Below, piece by piece: positions 25,212 to 35,406 of a stretch of 64,000 nt of DNA. Source of the DNA: JAQBXX01 sp947085325 (GTDB lineage Bacteria; Pseudomonadota; Gammaproteobacteria; SURF-13). The notes beneath the pieces were generated by a model, which was not told where the DNA came from, did no database searches, and was given only the letters and a program-made list of their open reading frames with translations. How positions within the stretch are numbered: position 1 is the stretch's first letter; each line of letters starts with the position of its first letter. Position numbers and translations under genes: made by a program. The stretch is taken from NCBI GenBank assembly GCA_947085325.1, contig CAMTVY010000011.1, forward strand, positions 15,895 to 79,894, in the 5' to 3' direction.

Positions 25212-25327
25212 AGTAATATATTCGTAAACTATTTAGAATAAACGATAAAGTTGGCTGATGGAACTGTAAAAACCGGGATGACGCAGTAAAATCGCCCATA
25301 TGGCCTTATAAATTCTCAGGAGATGCG

Positions 25328-25672
25328 ATGCCTTACCTCAAAATACAGACCAACACCGCGCTGGCGCCGGACGCCGCCCAGGCATTGCTCGCACAGGCCT
25401 CGCGCACGCTGGCCAGCAAACTCGGCAAGCCGGAGAGCTATGTGATGGTGGCGCTGGAACCGCCCATGCCCATGCTATTTGCGGGTTCGGACGCGCCGCT
25501 CGCCTATCTCGAACTCAAAAGCATCGGCCTGCCGGAGGCCAAGACCCCGGCGCTATCGAAGGCGCTGTGCGAGTTGATGGCACAGGCAGCCGGTATCCAG
25601 CAGGAGCGTGTCTATATCGAGTTTGCCAATGCCAAGGGTGCGCACTGGGGCTGGAATGGCGGGACGTTTTAA
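25328..25672 (+). CDS. Macrophage migration inhibitory factor (MIF) homologue
   Basis: A 114-residue protein of the MIF/tautomerase superfamily. It begins MPYLKIQTN, so removal of Met would expose the catalytic Pro1. ALEPPMPMLFAGSDAPLAYLELKSIG and ERVYIEF (spread over residues 42-100) are close to the MIF/D-dopachrome tautomerase pattern. The likely activity is phenylpyruvate or dopachrome keto-enol tautomerisation; the cellular role in bacteria is unknown. AGGAG precedes the start. It is a lone gene between ilvB (divergent) and tal (convergent). Confidence 0.87.
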   Translation: MPYLKIQTNTALAPDAAQALLAQASRTLASKLGKPESYVMVALEPPMPMLFAGSDAPLAYLELKSIGLPEAKTPALSKALCELMAQAAGIQQERVYIEFANAKGAHWGWNGGTF

Positions 25673-25688
25673 GAAATCTCTGATTAGA

Positions 25689-25774
25689 TTAAGTTACGTC
25701 GGTCGGATCAAGCGTAGCGTGTCCGACCAGCAATGTCGGGTTCGGCGCTATACGCCTTGACCCGACCTACTTAA
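25689..25774. repeat. Imperfect inverted repeat with TCGG(A/G)TC arms
   Basis: TTAAGT...GTCGGTCGGATCAAGCG is mirrored by CGCCTTGACCCGAC...ACTTAA. It lies between the convergent MIF-like and tal genes and includes the tal stop codon. Similar TAGGTCGGGT repeats are common in proteobacterial intergenic DNA. There is no T-run. Confidence 0.75.
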
Positions 25775-26417
25775 TACCGCTCTTTTGCCAGTCGGCCATG
25801 AATTGGTCGATCCCTATGGTCGTCAGCGGGTGTTTGTACATCTGCTCCAGCACCTTGAACGGCATGGTCACCACATCGGCGCCGATGCGCGCGGCCTCCA
25901 GCACATGCATGGGATGGCGCACCGAGGCCACCAGCACCTCCGTAGGCCAGTCGTAGTTGCTGTAGATGTCCACAATCTCGGCAATCAGGCTCATGCCGTG
26001 CTCGCCCACATCATCCAGCCGCCCGACAAAGGGCGAAATGAAGCTCGCGCCGGCCTTGGCCGCGAGTATCGCCTGCGCTGCCGAAAAGCACAGCGTCACG
26101 TTGACCCTGGTGCCCTCATCCGCGAGATCGCGGCAGGCACGCAGGCCTTCGGGCGTGAGTGGCAGCTTCACCGTGACGTTGGGCGCGATTCTGGCCAACT
26201 CGCGACCCTGCTTGAGCATCTCGGCGTAGTCGAGCGAGGTCACTTCAGCGCTCACCGGGCCACTCACCAGGGCGCATATCGTGGCGATCTGCTTGTGAAA
26301 GCTGATGCCGGTTTCCTTGGCCATCAGCGACGGATTGGTGGTCACACCGTCTGCCATGCCGAGTTCCACCGCTTTACGCACATCATCCAGGTTCGCGCTG
26401 TCGATAAAGAATTTCAT
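25767..26417 (-). CDS. tal: Transaldolase, short (TalC/MipB-like) form
   Basis: Transfers dihydroxyacetone units in the pentose phosphate pathway, or acts as fructose-6-phosphate aldolase; this subfamily contains both activities. The 216-residue protein starts MKFFIDSANLDDVRKAVELG, has GVTTNPSLMAKE around residue 24, and the Schiff-base lysine in NVTVKLPLT around residue 83. GGAGA precedes the ATG at 26417. The short form lacks the extra helices of the E. coli TalB type. Confidence 0.92.
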   Translation of the reverse strand: MKFFIDSANLDDVRKAVELGMADGVTTNPSLMAKETGISFHKQIATICALVSGPVSAEVTSLDYAEMLKQGRELARIAPNVTVKLPLTPEGLRACRDLADEGTRVNVTLCFSAAQAILAAKAGASFISPFVGRLDDVGEHGMSLIAEIVDIYSNYDWPTEVLVASVRHPMHVLEAARIGADVVTMPFKVLEQMYKHPLTTIGIDQFMADWQKSGIK

Positions 26418-26537
26418 GCCGGTCTCCTGTCCCACGTGTGGGCACTGCTGAAGGTACAAATGATACAAATTTTATGCCACTCCAGCCGTTAATGCTAAAA
26501 TTCAGCCTTTCTTTGACTTTATTGACCGGAAATCCCC

Positions 26538-27794
<1,257 letters not shown>

Positions 27795-27828
27795 GCAGCA
27801 CAGGCCAGGCAGCATTTCCCGCAATTTC

Positions 27829-27857
27829 TTGACGCTGTCCACCCCGCCACCTAGAAT
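27829..27857 (+). promoter_or_regulatory. Promoter of the tRNA-Ala/tRNA-Glu pair
   Basis: TTGACG and TAGAAT are separated by exactly 17 bp, and the -10 box ends 14 bp before tRNA-Ala. Both hexamers match five of six consensus bases. Confidence 0.75.
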
Positions 27858-27871
27858 AGCGCCTTGATTTC

Positions 27872-27947
<76 letters not shown>

Positions 27948-27985
27948 CGTTGTTACACGACAGGTTCACGTACACACCATTATCA

Positions 27986-28061
27986 GTCCCCATCGTCTAG
28001 AGGCCTAGGACACTGCCCTTTCACGGCGGCGACAGGGGTTCGAATCCCCTTGGGGACGCCA
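27986..28061 (+). tRNA. tRNA-Glu (TTC)
   Basis: 76 nt including CCA. Acceptor stem GTCCCCA/TGGGGAC; anticodon loop CTTTCAC (anticodon TTC); T-arm GGGGTTCGAATCCCC. It lies 38 bp after tRNA-Ala and is probably co-transcribed. Confidence 0.97.
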
Positions 28062-28194
28062 TTTTCAAGAAATTCCACCTATTTCAATACAGTGCCACGC
28101 TGTGTTGCCGCGCCTGTAATTCCGCTCGCAACCTTGCAACGCTGCCCGTCAGCCCTCACTATTTGTCAGGTAATCCACAGCCACAGGAGGCGTT

Positions 28195-28644
28195 ATGCCC
28201 ATAGGTGAACTATGCAGCCGTGAAGTGGTGTTCGTGCGACGGGAGGACTCCATTCGCGAGGCCGCGCAACTCATGCGTCAGCACCATGTCGGCGATGTGC
28301 TGGTGGTGGACGAGAAAGACGCCCAGCGCGTGCCCGTCGGGATCGTGACCGACCGCGACATCGTCGTCGAGGTGGTGGCAAAAAATGTTGACCTCGATGT
28401 GGTCACCGTGGACGATATCATGAGCCTTGAACTCGTCAGCGCCCGTGACACGGATGGTGTCTACGAAACCATTCAGCTCATGCGCATGAAGGGCGTGCGC
28501 AGACTCCCGATAGTGAATGCCCGCGGCGGTCTGGTCGGCATACTCGCACTGGACGACATCATCGAACTGCTGGCCGAGGAATTGTCGGCGCTGGCCAAGA
28601 TCATCGCGCGCGAGCAGGCGCAGGAGAAAAAGAAGAAGGTGTAG
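28195..28644 (+). CDS. Two-CBS-domain protein
   Basis: A 149-residue protein made of two CBS domains (residues 8-62 and 72-130), each with the usual VTDRDI or LALDDI end, followed by a charged tail ending KKKKV. Such stand-alone CBS pairs bind adenine nucleotides or SAM and regulate partners. The partner is unknown here. GGAGG lies 5 nt before the start. A palindromic element follows before polX. Confidence 0.87.
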   Translation: MPIGELCSREVVFVRREDSIREAAQLMRQHHVGDVLVVDEKDAQRVPVGIVTDRDIVVEVVAKNVDLDVVTVDDIMSLELVSARDTDGVYETIQLMRMKGVRRLPIVNARGGLVGILALDDIIELLAEELSALAKIIAREQAQEKKKKV

Positions 28645-28686
28645 CGTTTGTTTGTGCCGGCGTTGGCGTTGCGCCAGATGAGTACA

Positions 28687-28826
28687 GGGCTCCTCTAAAA
28701 ATGATGGATTTTGCTTCAAGACAAGGCCAACGCAGGCGAGCAGCGCAGCATACACGTTAGTATGTGAGCAGCGGAGACAAGCTGTAACGCAGTATTGAAG
28801 CAAAAGACGCATTTTTAGAGGTGCCC
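28687..28826. repeat. Palindromic element, short form, copy R4
   Basis: 140 bp, A arm to B arm on the plus strand, with ends GGGCTCCTCTAAAAATG and CATTTTTAGAGGTGCCC. The long-form insert is absent. The flanking bases CA and TG continue the inverted pairing. It ends 8 bp before the polX start. Confidence 0.93.
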
Positions 28827-28834
28827 TGCGGATT

Positions 28835-30559
28835 ATGGCCGTCTATAACACCGACATCGCGGCGGTATTTGAAGAAATCGCCGATCTGCTCGAAATAGAA
28901 GGCGCCAATCCGTTTCGGATCCGCGCCTACCGCAACGCCGCGCGCGTGATCCGCGATCTCAGCCGCGAGGCGGGCGACATGATCGCAGACGGCGCCGACC
29001 TCACCGCGCTTCCCGGCATCGGCGAAGATCTTGCGGCGAAAATACACGAGATCGTGCACAGCGGCACTTGCGTCATGCTGCGCAAACTGAAAAAGCGCAC
29101 CCCGCCCGCGCTCGTCGAACTGCTCAAACTCCCCGGCCTCGGCCCGAAGAAGGTCAAGGTTCTCTACCACGAACTGGATATCCATTCGCTCGAACAACTG
29201 GCGCGTGCCGCGCGCGATGGACGCATCCGCCGTTTGCACGGTTTTGGCGAGAAGACCGAAGCAAAGATACTGCACGCCATCGAGATGCAGGCCGGCGCCA
29301 CTGCCCGCTTCAAACTGGCGCTGGCCGCGCAGTATGGCGAACGGCTGGTGAGCTATCTCAAGGCCGTGCCCGGCGTGGATCGTGTAATTGTGGCGGGAAG
29401 TTTTCGCCGTTACAGGGAAACCGTGGGCGACCTCGACATCCTCGTCACCGCGAGTCGCACCAGCCCGGTCATGGATCGTTTCGTCAACTACGACGAAGTG
29501 GCGGAAGTTGTTTCCAAGGGAACCACGCGCGCCACGGTGCGGCTGCGCTCCAAATTACAGGTGGATATCCGCGTGGTGGCTAAACAGGCGTACGGCGCGG
29601 CGCTGCACTATTTTACCGGCAGCAAATCGCACAACATCACGATCCGCAAAATCGGCCAGGAGATGGGCCTCAGGATCAACGAGTACGGCGTATTCCGCGG
29701 CAAGCAGCGCATTGCGGGCCACACCGAAGAGTCGGTGTATGCCGCCGTGGGCCTGCCTTACATCGAACCGGAGCTGCGCGAAAACCGCGGCGAGATCGAA
29801 GCGGCGCGCGCGCAGCGGCTGCCCAAACTGATCCAGCTCGCCGATCTGCGCGGCGACCTGCACGCCCACACCCAAGCCACCGACGGACGCAATACGCTGC
29901 GTGAAATGGCGGAAGCGGCGCAGGCACGCGGTTTTGAATACCTCGCCATCACGGAACATTCACGCCACCTCACGGTCGCGCACGGCCTCACTCCGCAACG
30001 GCTGCTCGCGCAGATGGATGAGATCGACCGGCTGAATGCCGAGATCAAAGGCATCACGCTGCTCAAGGGCATCGAGGTGGATATTCTGCAAGACGGTGCG
30101 CTGGATTTGCCCGATGATTTACTGGGGCGGCTCGATATCGTGGTCGCTGCGGTGCACAGTCACTTCGATCTCTCGCGCGCAAGGCAGACCGCACGCATCC
30201 TGAAGGCGATGGATCATCCGCACTTCTCCATCCTCGCCCATCCCACCGGGCGCCTGATCGAGGAGCGCGCACCCTACGATGCCGACATGCTGCGCATCAT
30301 CCGCCATGCACGCGAACGCGGCTGCTTTCTGGAAATCAATGCGCACCCGGAGCGACTCGACCTGCTCGACATCTACGCCCAGATGGCAAAAGAGGAAGGC
30401 GTGCTGGTCGCCATCAATTCCGATGCGCACAGCGTGAACCAGTTCGACAACCTGCGCTTCGGCGTGGGACAGGCGCGGCGCGGCTGGCTGGAGAAGAACG
30501 ACGTCCTGAACACGCGCCCGCTCAAGGAGTTACGTGCCTTGTTGGCACGTACACTGTGA
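28835..30559 (+). CDS. polX: DNA polymerase/3'-5' exonuclease PolX
   Basis: Family X repair polymerase fused to a PHP exonuclease/phosphoesterase domain, acting on gapped DNA. The 574-residue protein has helix-hairpin-helix motifs (TALPGIGEDLAAKI, KLPGLGPKKVKVLY), the nucleotidyltransferase motif GSFRRYRETVGDLDIL around residues 188-203 with the third carboxylate in VDIRVV, and a C-terminal PHP domain (about 335-574) with DLHAHTQATDG, EHSRH, HSHFD and NSDAHS. All metal ligands appear intact. It begins just after a palindromic element. Confidence 0.95.
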   Translation: MAVYNTDIAAVFEEIADLLEIEGANPFRIRAYRNAARVIRDLSREAGDMIADGADLTALPGIGEDLAAKIHEIVHSGTCVMLRKLKKRTPPALVELLKLPGLGPKKVKVLYHELDIHSLEQLARAARDGRIRRLHGFGEKTEAKILHAIEMQAGATARFKLALAAQYGERLVSYLKAVPGVDRVIVAGSFRRYRETVGDLDILVTASRTSPVMDRFVNYDEVAEVVSKGTTRATVRLRSKLQVDIRVVAKQAYGAALHYFTGSKSHNITIRKIGQEMGLRINEYGVFRGKQRIAGHTEESVYAAVGLPYIEPELRENRGEIEAARAQRLPKLIQLADLRGDLHAHTQATDGRNTLREMAEAAQARGFEYLAITEHSRHLTVAHGLTPQRLLAQMDEIDRLNAEIKGITLLKGIEVDILQDGALDLPDDLLGRLDIVVAAVHSHFDLSRARQTARILKAMDHPHFSILAHPTGRLIEERAPYDADMLRIIRHARERGCFLEINAHPERLDLLDIYAQMAKEEGVLVAINSDAHSVNQFDNLRFGVGQARRGWLEKNDVLNTRPLKELRALLARTL

Positions 30560-30598
30560 TGCCGTTTCGACCTTGAGATGTGCGCCATACACCCCCAT

Positions 30599-30718
30599 AT
30601 TACTCAGGAGTCACAAAGTAAGATTACATTGCTTTATGGTGTGACTCCTGAGTAAAAACCCTGTTTACTCTACCCCCACCCTGTCCCGCCCCCTAAACAA
30701 GGGGCGGGGACGTGGCGG
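30599..30718 (+). repeat. Two-hairpin dispersed element, copy 1
   Basis: The first hairpin has 16-bp perfect arms (TTACTCAGGAGTCACA at 30599-30614 and its complement at 30639-30654). It is followed by a GC hairpin, GTCCCGCCCC...GGGGCGGGGAC (30683-30711), and CGTGGCGG. The same two-part layout occurs in reverse at 47612-47730. In each case the element sits just upstream of a gene read in the same direction, here the Memo-like gene. There is no T-run typical of a terminator. Confidence 0.8.
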
Positions 30719-30743
30719 AGAGTGTAGCCTTACTTGCTGACTT

Positions 30744-31553
30744 ATGAATAACACCATGTCACACACGATCCGCCCACCTGCCGTTGCCGGCAGTTTTTAC
30801 CCCGCCCATCCCGCCGAGCTTGTGCGCACGGTGGATGAATTATTGAGCGGCGTGAGTAGCGAACCTGCGGCGGCGGCACCCAAGGTGCTCATCGTGCCGC
30901 ACGCGGGTTATGTGTACTCCGGGCCGGTAGCGGCGAGCGCCTATGCGTGCCTGAAGCAGGCGGCGCGTGCGATCCGCCGCGTGGTGCTGCTCGGGCCGGT
31001 GCATCGCGTGCCGATACGCGGGCTCGCGCTGCCGGAGGCACAGGCCCTGGCGACGCCGCTCGGCGCAATCCCGGTGGACGCTGACGCCGTGCGCGCCATC
31101 GCGCATCTGCCGCAGGTCGGCGTGAGCGCCGCCGCGCATGCGCTGGAGCACTCACTGGAAGTGCAGTTGCCGTTCCTGCAACGCATGCTGGATGATTTCA
31201 GCGTGGTGCCGCTGGCGGTAGGCGATGCGACACCCGACGAGGTGGCCGAAGTGATCGACGCCTTATGGGGCGGCGCGGAAACCCTCATCGTGATCAGTTC
31301 CGATCTGTCGCACTATCTGCCCTACGCCGTCGCGCGCGACGTGGACGATGAAACAGTGCAGCAGATTCTTGCCCTCGGCCCGCCTACGCTGACGCACGAA
31401 CAAGCCTGCGGCGCTACGCCGGTGAACGGTTTGCTGGCAGTCGCACGCAGGCGCCGTCTGCGCCCCGCGCTGCTCGACCTGCGCAATTCCGGCGATACCG
31501 CCGGGCCGCGCGATCAGGTCGTGGGTTACAGCGCCTTTGCATTTTATGAATAG
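30744..31553 (+). CDS. amrB: AmmeMemoRadiSam system protein B (Memo family)
   Basis: A 269-residue Memo-family protein related to extradiol dioxygenase class III folds. It begins IRPPAVAGSFYPAHPAEL, shows VPHAGYVYSGPVAASAY around residues 51-67, HALEHSLEVQLPFLQ around 132-146, and SSDLSHYLPY around 187-196, where the likely metal or active-site histidines sit. Its neighbours encode an AMMECR1 protein and a radical SAM enzyme. This three-gene combination is a recognised conserved system, but to my knowledge its reaction and product are not established. The start could also be the ATG at 30756. Confidence 0.92.
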   Translation: MNNTMSHTIRPPAVAGSFYPAHPAELVRTVDELLSGVSSEPAAAAPKVLIVPHAGYVYSGPVAASAYACLKQAARAIRRVVLLGPVHRVPIRGLALPEAQALATPLGAIPVDADAVRAIAHLPQVGVSAAAHALEHSLEVQLPFLQRMLDDFSVVPLAVGDATPDEVAEVIDALWGGAETLIVISSDLSHYLPYAVARDVDDETVQQILALGPPTLTHEQACGATPVNGLLAVARRRRLRPALLDLRNSGDTAGPRDQVVGYSAFAFYE

Positions 31554-31708
31554 CGCCATAAATCGTAGCGAGCGGCTTTCAGGCGGGGGTGGCGGAGCGC
31601 AGGAACCGGAGTGTACATTAAAAGTACATGAGGATTCCGAGCACCGCACGCACCCGCATCAAAGGCGCGCAGTAGATTTAGGGCGCTATGCATATGAGGA
31701 TGCGACAC

Positions 31709-32299
31709 ATGCACACTGAGCAAGGCCTTATCCTGCTGCGCATCGCGCGCGCCAGCATACACGCGGCGCTGGGCGAGCCGGCTGCCGCCCCGCCTGCGGT
31801 GGACTGGCTCTGCGAGCACGGCGCGTGCTTCGTCACGCTCACGCAGCACGACAAACTGCGCGGGTGCATCGGCACACTTGAGGCGCATCGCCCGCTCATG
31901 GAAGACGTGCGCGCCAACGCGATGGCCGCCGCGTTCCGCGATCCGCGCTTTACGCCGCTGTCCGCCCCTGAGCTGTCGTACACGCGCATCGAGATTTCAC
32001 TGCTCTCGCGGATGGAGCCGCTGGATTTCAAGGACGAGTCCGATCTGCGCGTGCAATTACGCCCTCACACCGACGGCGTGGTGCTGCATTACGGCGCGCA
32101 ACGCGGCACCTTCCTGCCGCAGGTGTGGCAACACCTGCCCGATGCGCGCGATTTCCTGCGTGAACTCAAGCAAAAGGCGGGCTTGCCCGGCGATTTCTGG
32201 GCGCAGGGCATCGAGGTATACCGCTATACCGTGTGTAAATGGCGTGAACAGGATTCATTGACTGAAGCCGGGACAGCAGCGAGCACAGGGCGCCTCTAA
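31709..32299 (+). CDS. amrA: AmmeMemoRadiSam system protein A (AMMECR1 family)
   Basis: A 196-residue AMMECR1-domain protein of unknown biochemical role. It contains the family hallmark LRGCIGTLE around residues 50-58, then FRDPRFTPLSAPEL and VWQHLPDARDFLRELKQKAG. I chose the ATG at 31709 because GAGGA lies 8 nt upstream; in-frame ATGs at 31688, 31694 and 31700 are less favourable. The final residues GRL and the stop codon lie inside palindromic element R5, exactly as in the HAD phosphatase gene ending at 15106. It is the middle gene of the three-gene system. Confidence 0.91.
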   Translation: MHTEQGLILLRIARASIHAALGEPAAAPPAVDWLCEHGACFVTLTQHDKLRGCIGTLEAHRPLMEDVRANAMAAAFRDPRFTPLSAPELSYTRIEISLLSRMEPLDFKDESDLRVQLRPHTDGVVLHYGAQRGTFLPQVWQHLPDARDFLRELKQKAGLPGDFWAQGIEVYRYTVCKWREQDSLTEAGTAASTGRL

Positions 32300-32428
32300 A
32301 AATTCGTCTTTTGCTCCAATACTGCGTTGCAGCTTGTCTCCGCTGCTCACATACTGGCGTGTATGCTGCGCTGCTCGACGGCGCTGCGCCTTGTCTTGAA
32401 GCAAAATCCATCATTTTTAGAGGCGCCC
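32288..32428. repeat. Palindromic element, short form, copy R5
   Basis: 141 bp in B-to-A orientation on the plus strand. Its left end GGGCGCCTCTAA contains the amrA stop codon, and its right end (TTTTTAGAGGCGCCC) lies 6 bp before the amrS start, so it fills the whole gap between the two genes. Confidence 0.93.
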
Positions 32429-32434
32429 TACACT

Positions 32435-33514
32435 ATGACTAACGAGAACTTTCCCGGCCGCTACTGGCACAAACTGGACGATGGCCGCATCCAGTGCGAC
32501 CTCTGCCCGCGCGACTGCAAACTGCACGAGGGCCAGCGCGGCGCCTGCTTTGTGCGCAGCCGCATCGGCGACCAGATGGTGCTTACGACCTACGGGCGTT
32601 CGTCCGGTTTCTGCGTAGACCCGATCGAGAAAAAGCCGCTCAATCATTTTTATCCCGGCAGCAGCGTATTTTCCTTCGGCACCGCGGGCTGCAATCTCGC
32701 CTGCAAGTTTTGCCAGAACTGGGATATTTCCAAATCGCGCGACTTTGATCGCCTGACAGACGAAGCAGGCCCGGAAGCCATCGCGCGCAAAGCCCACAAC
32801 CTCGGCTGCAAGAGCGTGGCGTTTACCTATAACGATCCGGTGATCTTCGCCGAATATGCGATGGACGTCGCGGATGCCTGTCACGCGTACGGCATTCAGA
32901 CCGTGGCGGTGACTGCGGGGTATATGCACGCCGAACCGCGGCGTGATTTTTACGCCAAGATAGATGCCGCCAACGTAGACCTGAAGGCGTTCACCGAGGA
33001 GTTTTACTACAAACTCACCGGCGCCCACCTTGCGCCGGTGCTGGAAACGCTCAAGTATTTGAAGCACGAGACCCAGGTGTGGTTTGAAATCACCACGCTG
33101 CTCATCCCGGGCCACAATGACTCCGACGCCGAGCTTACCCACATGAGCGAGTGGATCATGGAAAACCTGGGCCCCGACGTGCCGCTGCACTTCAGCGCCT
33201 TTCATCCCGACTACAAGATGCTCGACATACCGCCCACGCCCGCCGCGACACTACAGCGTGCGCGCCGCATCGCCATGAATGCCGGGCTGCATTACGTATA
33301 CACCGGCAACGTGCACGACCCCGAAGGCGACACGACGTATTGCGTGCAGTGCAAGACGCCGCTCATTGTGCGTGACTGGTACGAGATTCTGGAATACCGC
33401 GTAACGCCGCAAGGCCAGTGCCCGCAATGCCACACGCCGCTGGCGGGAAGATTCGACGCGCAGGCCGGCCACTTCGGGCGCCACCGCATTCCGGTCGCCA
33501 TGCACGCGGACTGA
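32435..33514 (+). CDS. amrS: AmmeMemoRadiSam system radical SAM enzyme
   Basis: A 359-residue radical SAM protein. The [4Fe-4S] motif CNLACKFC (CX3CX2C) is at about residues 87-94. An N-terminal CDLCPRDCKL with a further Cys near residue 36 and a C-terminal CVQC...CPQC pair suggest an extra metal or zinc-ribbon site. It resembles pyruvate formate-lyase activating enzymes and is often misnamed so. No glycyl radical enzyme is nearby, and the adjacent amrA and amrB identify the system. AGAGG at the end of R5, 11 nt upstream, is the only ribosome-binding-like sequence. Confidence 0.92.
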   Translation: MTNENFPGRYWHKLDDGRIQCDLCPRDCKLHEGQRGACFVRSRIGDQMVLTTYGRSSGFCVDPIEKKPLNHFYPGSSVFSFGTAGCNLACKFCQNWDISKSRDFDRLTDEAGPEAIARKAHNLGCKSVAFTYNDPVIFAEYAMDVADACHAYGIQTVAVTAGYMHAEPRRDFYAKIDAANVDLKAFTEEFYYKLTGAHLAPVLETLKYLKHETQVWFEITTLLIPGHNDSDAELTHMSEWIMENLGPDVPLHFSAFHPDYKMLDIPPTPAATLQRARRIAMNAGLHYVYTGNVHDPEGDTTYCVQCKTPLIVRDWYEILEYRVTPQGQCPQCHTPLAGRFDAQAGHFGRHRIPVAMHAD

Positions 33515-33524
33515 AGGCGCAGGT

Positions 33525-35216
33525 TCAGCGGATATAGGCTTCGGCGGCGTAACGGCGCATCATGCGGTGGCTGTTGAAATAGCAGGCGTTCTTGCTGATC
33601 GCTCCCTTCATCACGCCGATCCACCCGGCACGGTTGCTGTAGTACAGCGGCAGCACGACTTGTTCGAGCTTTTGATAAAGCGTCACCGCATCATCGGAAT
33701 TTTTCGATTCGCTGGAATCGCCGATCGCCCAACCGGTTACGCCTTCGATGCAGCCCTCCACCCACCAGCCGTCCAGCACACTCAACTGCGGTACGCCATT
33801 AAAAGCGGCCTTCATGCCGCTGGTACCGGAGGCCTCCAACGGGCGCAGCGGCGTGTTGAGCCACACGTCCACGCCCGCGGTCATGGCCTGCGCCATATCC
33901 AGATTGTAATTGGGCAGATAGGCGATGGTGATGCTGCCCGCGAGTTCGCGCATATGTTGATGGAGCAGCCCGATCAGACGCTTGCCGCCTTCATCATGCG
34001 GATGCGCCTTGCCCGCGAGCACCAGTTGAAACGGGCGTTCCTGCGCGATCGCCTTGAGGCGCGCCAGATCGGTGAACAGCAGATCAGGGCGCTTGTAGTC
34101 CGTCATGCGCCGCGCGAAACCGAGCGTCAGCACACTCAAGTTCAGATTCACGCCGGTCAGGGTTTTGACTTTTCCGACGAGTGCGCGCTTGGCCTCCATA
34201 TGCGCCGTCCAGATCGCATCTTCCGGGATGCGGTCGGCGCGTGACAGGAGTTCCGGCTCGTGACACCAGCCGGGCAGATAATGATCGTAGAGTTTTGCAA
34301 AGGCCGGCGCCGACCATGAATAAGGATGCACACCGTTGGTCACGGCATGCACGCTGTAACCCGGAAACATTTTCTGCGACACCTCGGCATGGCGCTTGGC
34401 CACACCGTTGACAAACTGGCTCAGGTTGAGCGCAAGCCGCGTCATATTAAGCGCATCTTTCCCGGCCAGCGACTTGAGCGTGGGCAGATCAACGAAATCG
34501 TTCAGCACCCGTTCCACAAGAGCGTAGGGAAACTGATCGTGCCCCGCCTCCACCGGCGTATGCGTGGTGAAGTTGCACTGCTCGCGCACGCGCGGCATGT
34601 TGTACGGTGATTCGCCCGGCCGCAAATCCTCAGGCGAATAGGCATAACGGCGCAGCAGCTCCAGCGCAAGCAGCGCGGAGTGGCCCTCATTCATATGATA
34701 CTGCCGCACGTTGAACCCGAGCGCCTGCAGCATGCGCGCGCCGCCTATCCCCAGCACCGCCTCCTGCTTCAAGCGGTAAGCGGCATCGCCGCCGTACAAA
34801 TAACGGGTGATATCCCGGTCTGCGGGAAGATTGATCTCCAGATTGGTATCCAGCAGGATGACCGGCACCCGCCCGCCCATGTGGCCCTCCAGGATGTAGA
34901 GCCAGCCGAATACCCATACATTGCGCCCTTCGATCTGCACCGCCACCGCCGCGGTGAGCGGTGTCGCCCAGCGGCTTGGATCCCAGTCATCGGGATGCTC
35001 GATCTGCCGGCCTTGGGGATCGATTTCCTGCCGGAAATAACCCGCGCGACTCACCAGCGTCACCGCGACCAATGGCAGCTCCAGATCCGCACTGGAGCGC
35101 ACGGTGTCGCCCGCCAATACGCCTAAACCCCCGCTGTAGGTCGGGATTTCATTGCGCAACGCAATCTCCATGGAAAAGTAGGCGATGCGCGGATCATGAA
35201 GGAATTGATTAAGCAT
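33525..35216 (-). CDS. glgP: Alpha-glucan phosphorylase, short form
   Basis: Phosphorolyses alpha-1,4-glucans (glycogen or maltodextrin) to glucose-1-phosphate. At 563 residues it is the short form, lacking much of the N-terminal part of the classical 800-850-residue enzyme. It has RIAYFSMEIAL and YSGGLGVLAGD at the N-terminus, EGHSALLALELLRR, and the PLP-lysine region EASGTSGMKAAFNG around residue 480. The ATG at 35216 matches the family start. It is convergent with amrS. No glycogen synthesis gene is in the window. The 190 bp upstream contain nothing I recognise. Confidence 0.91.
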   Translation of the reverse strand: MLNQFLHDPRIAYFSMEIALRNEIPTYSGGLGVLAGDTVRSSADLELPLVAVTLVSRAGYFRQEIDPQGRQIEHPDDWDPSRWATPLTAAVAVQIEGRNVWVFGWLYILEGHMGGRVPVILLDTNLEINLPADRDITRYLYGGDAAYRLKQEAVLGIGGARMLQALGFNVRQYHMNEGHSALLALELLRRYAYSPEDLRPGESPYNMPRVREQCNFTTHTPVEAGHDQFPYALVERVLNDFVDLPTLKSLAGKDALNMTRLALNLSQFVNGVAKRHAEVSQKMFPGYSVHAVTNGVHPYSWSAPAFAKLYDHYLPGWCHEPELLSRADRIPEDAIWTAHMEAKRALVGKVKTLTGVNLNLSVLTLGFARRMTDYKRPDLLFTDLARLKAIAQERPFQLVLAGKAHPHDEGGKRLIGLLHQHMRELAGSITIAYLPNYNLDMAQAMTAGVDVWLNTPLRPLEASGTSGMKAAFNGVPQLSVLDGWWVEGCIEGVTGWAIGDSSESKNSDDAVTLYQKLEQVVLPLYYSNRAGWIGVMKGAISKNACYFNSHRMMRRYAAEAYIR

Positions 35217-35406
35217 GGCGCTGGCAGTCAGACAGGATCGTTTACGCAATGACCAGACAGCGTCGCGGAGCGGGTGTAACCGCTACTGGCCCGGGTTGGC
35301 CCAACAGCTTGATGCGAGCGCCACAAAGCAGCATGGTGGTGAGCCCTCAGATCAGCCAAGACATATGCAGCAGATGCTACGCGCCATTTTGGCGCAATGC
35401 AAAACG

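Noticed and set aside
25212..25327. Branched-chain leader peptide upstream of ilvB
   Set aside because: Short minus-strand frames here are not enriched in Ile, Val or Leu before a stop.
32435..33514. Pyruvate formate-lyase activating enzyme
   Set aside because: No glycyl radical enzyme is adjacent, and the Memo and AMMECR1 neighbours plus extra Cys motifs fit the AmmeMemoRadiSam enzyme better.
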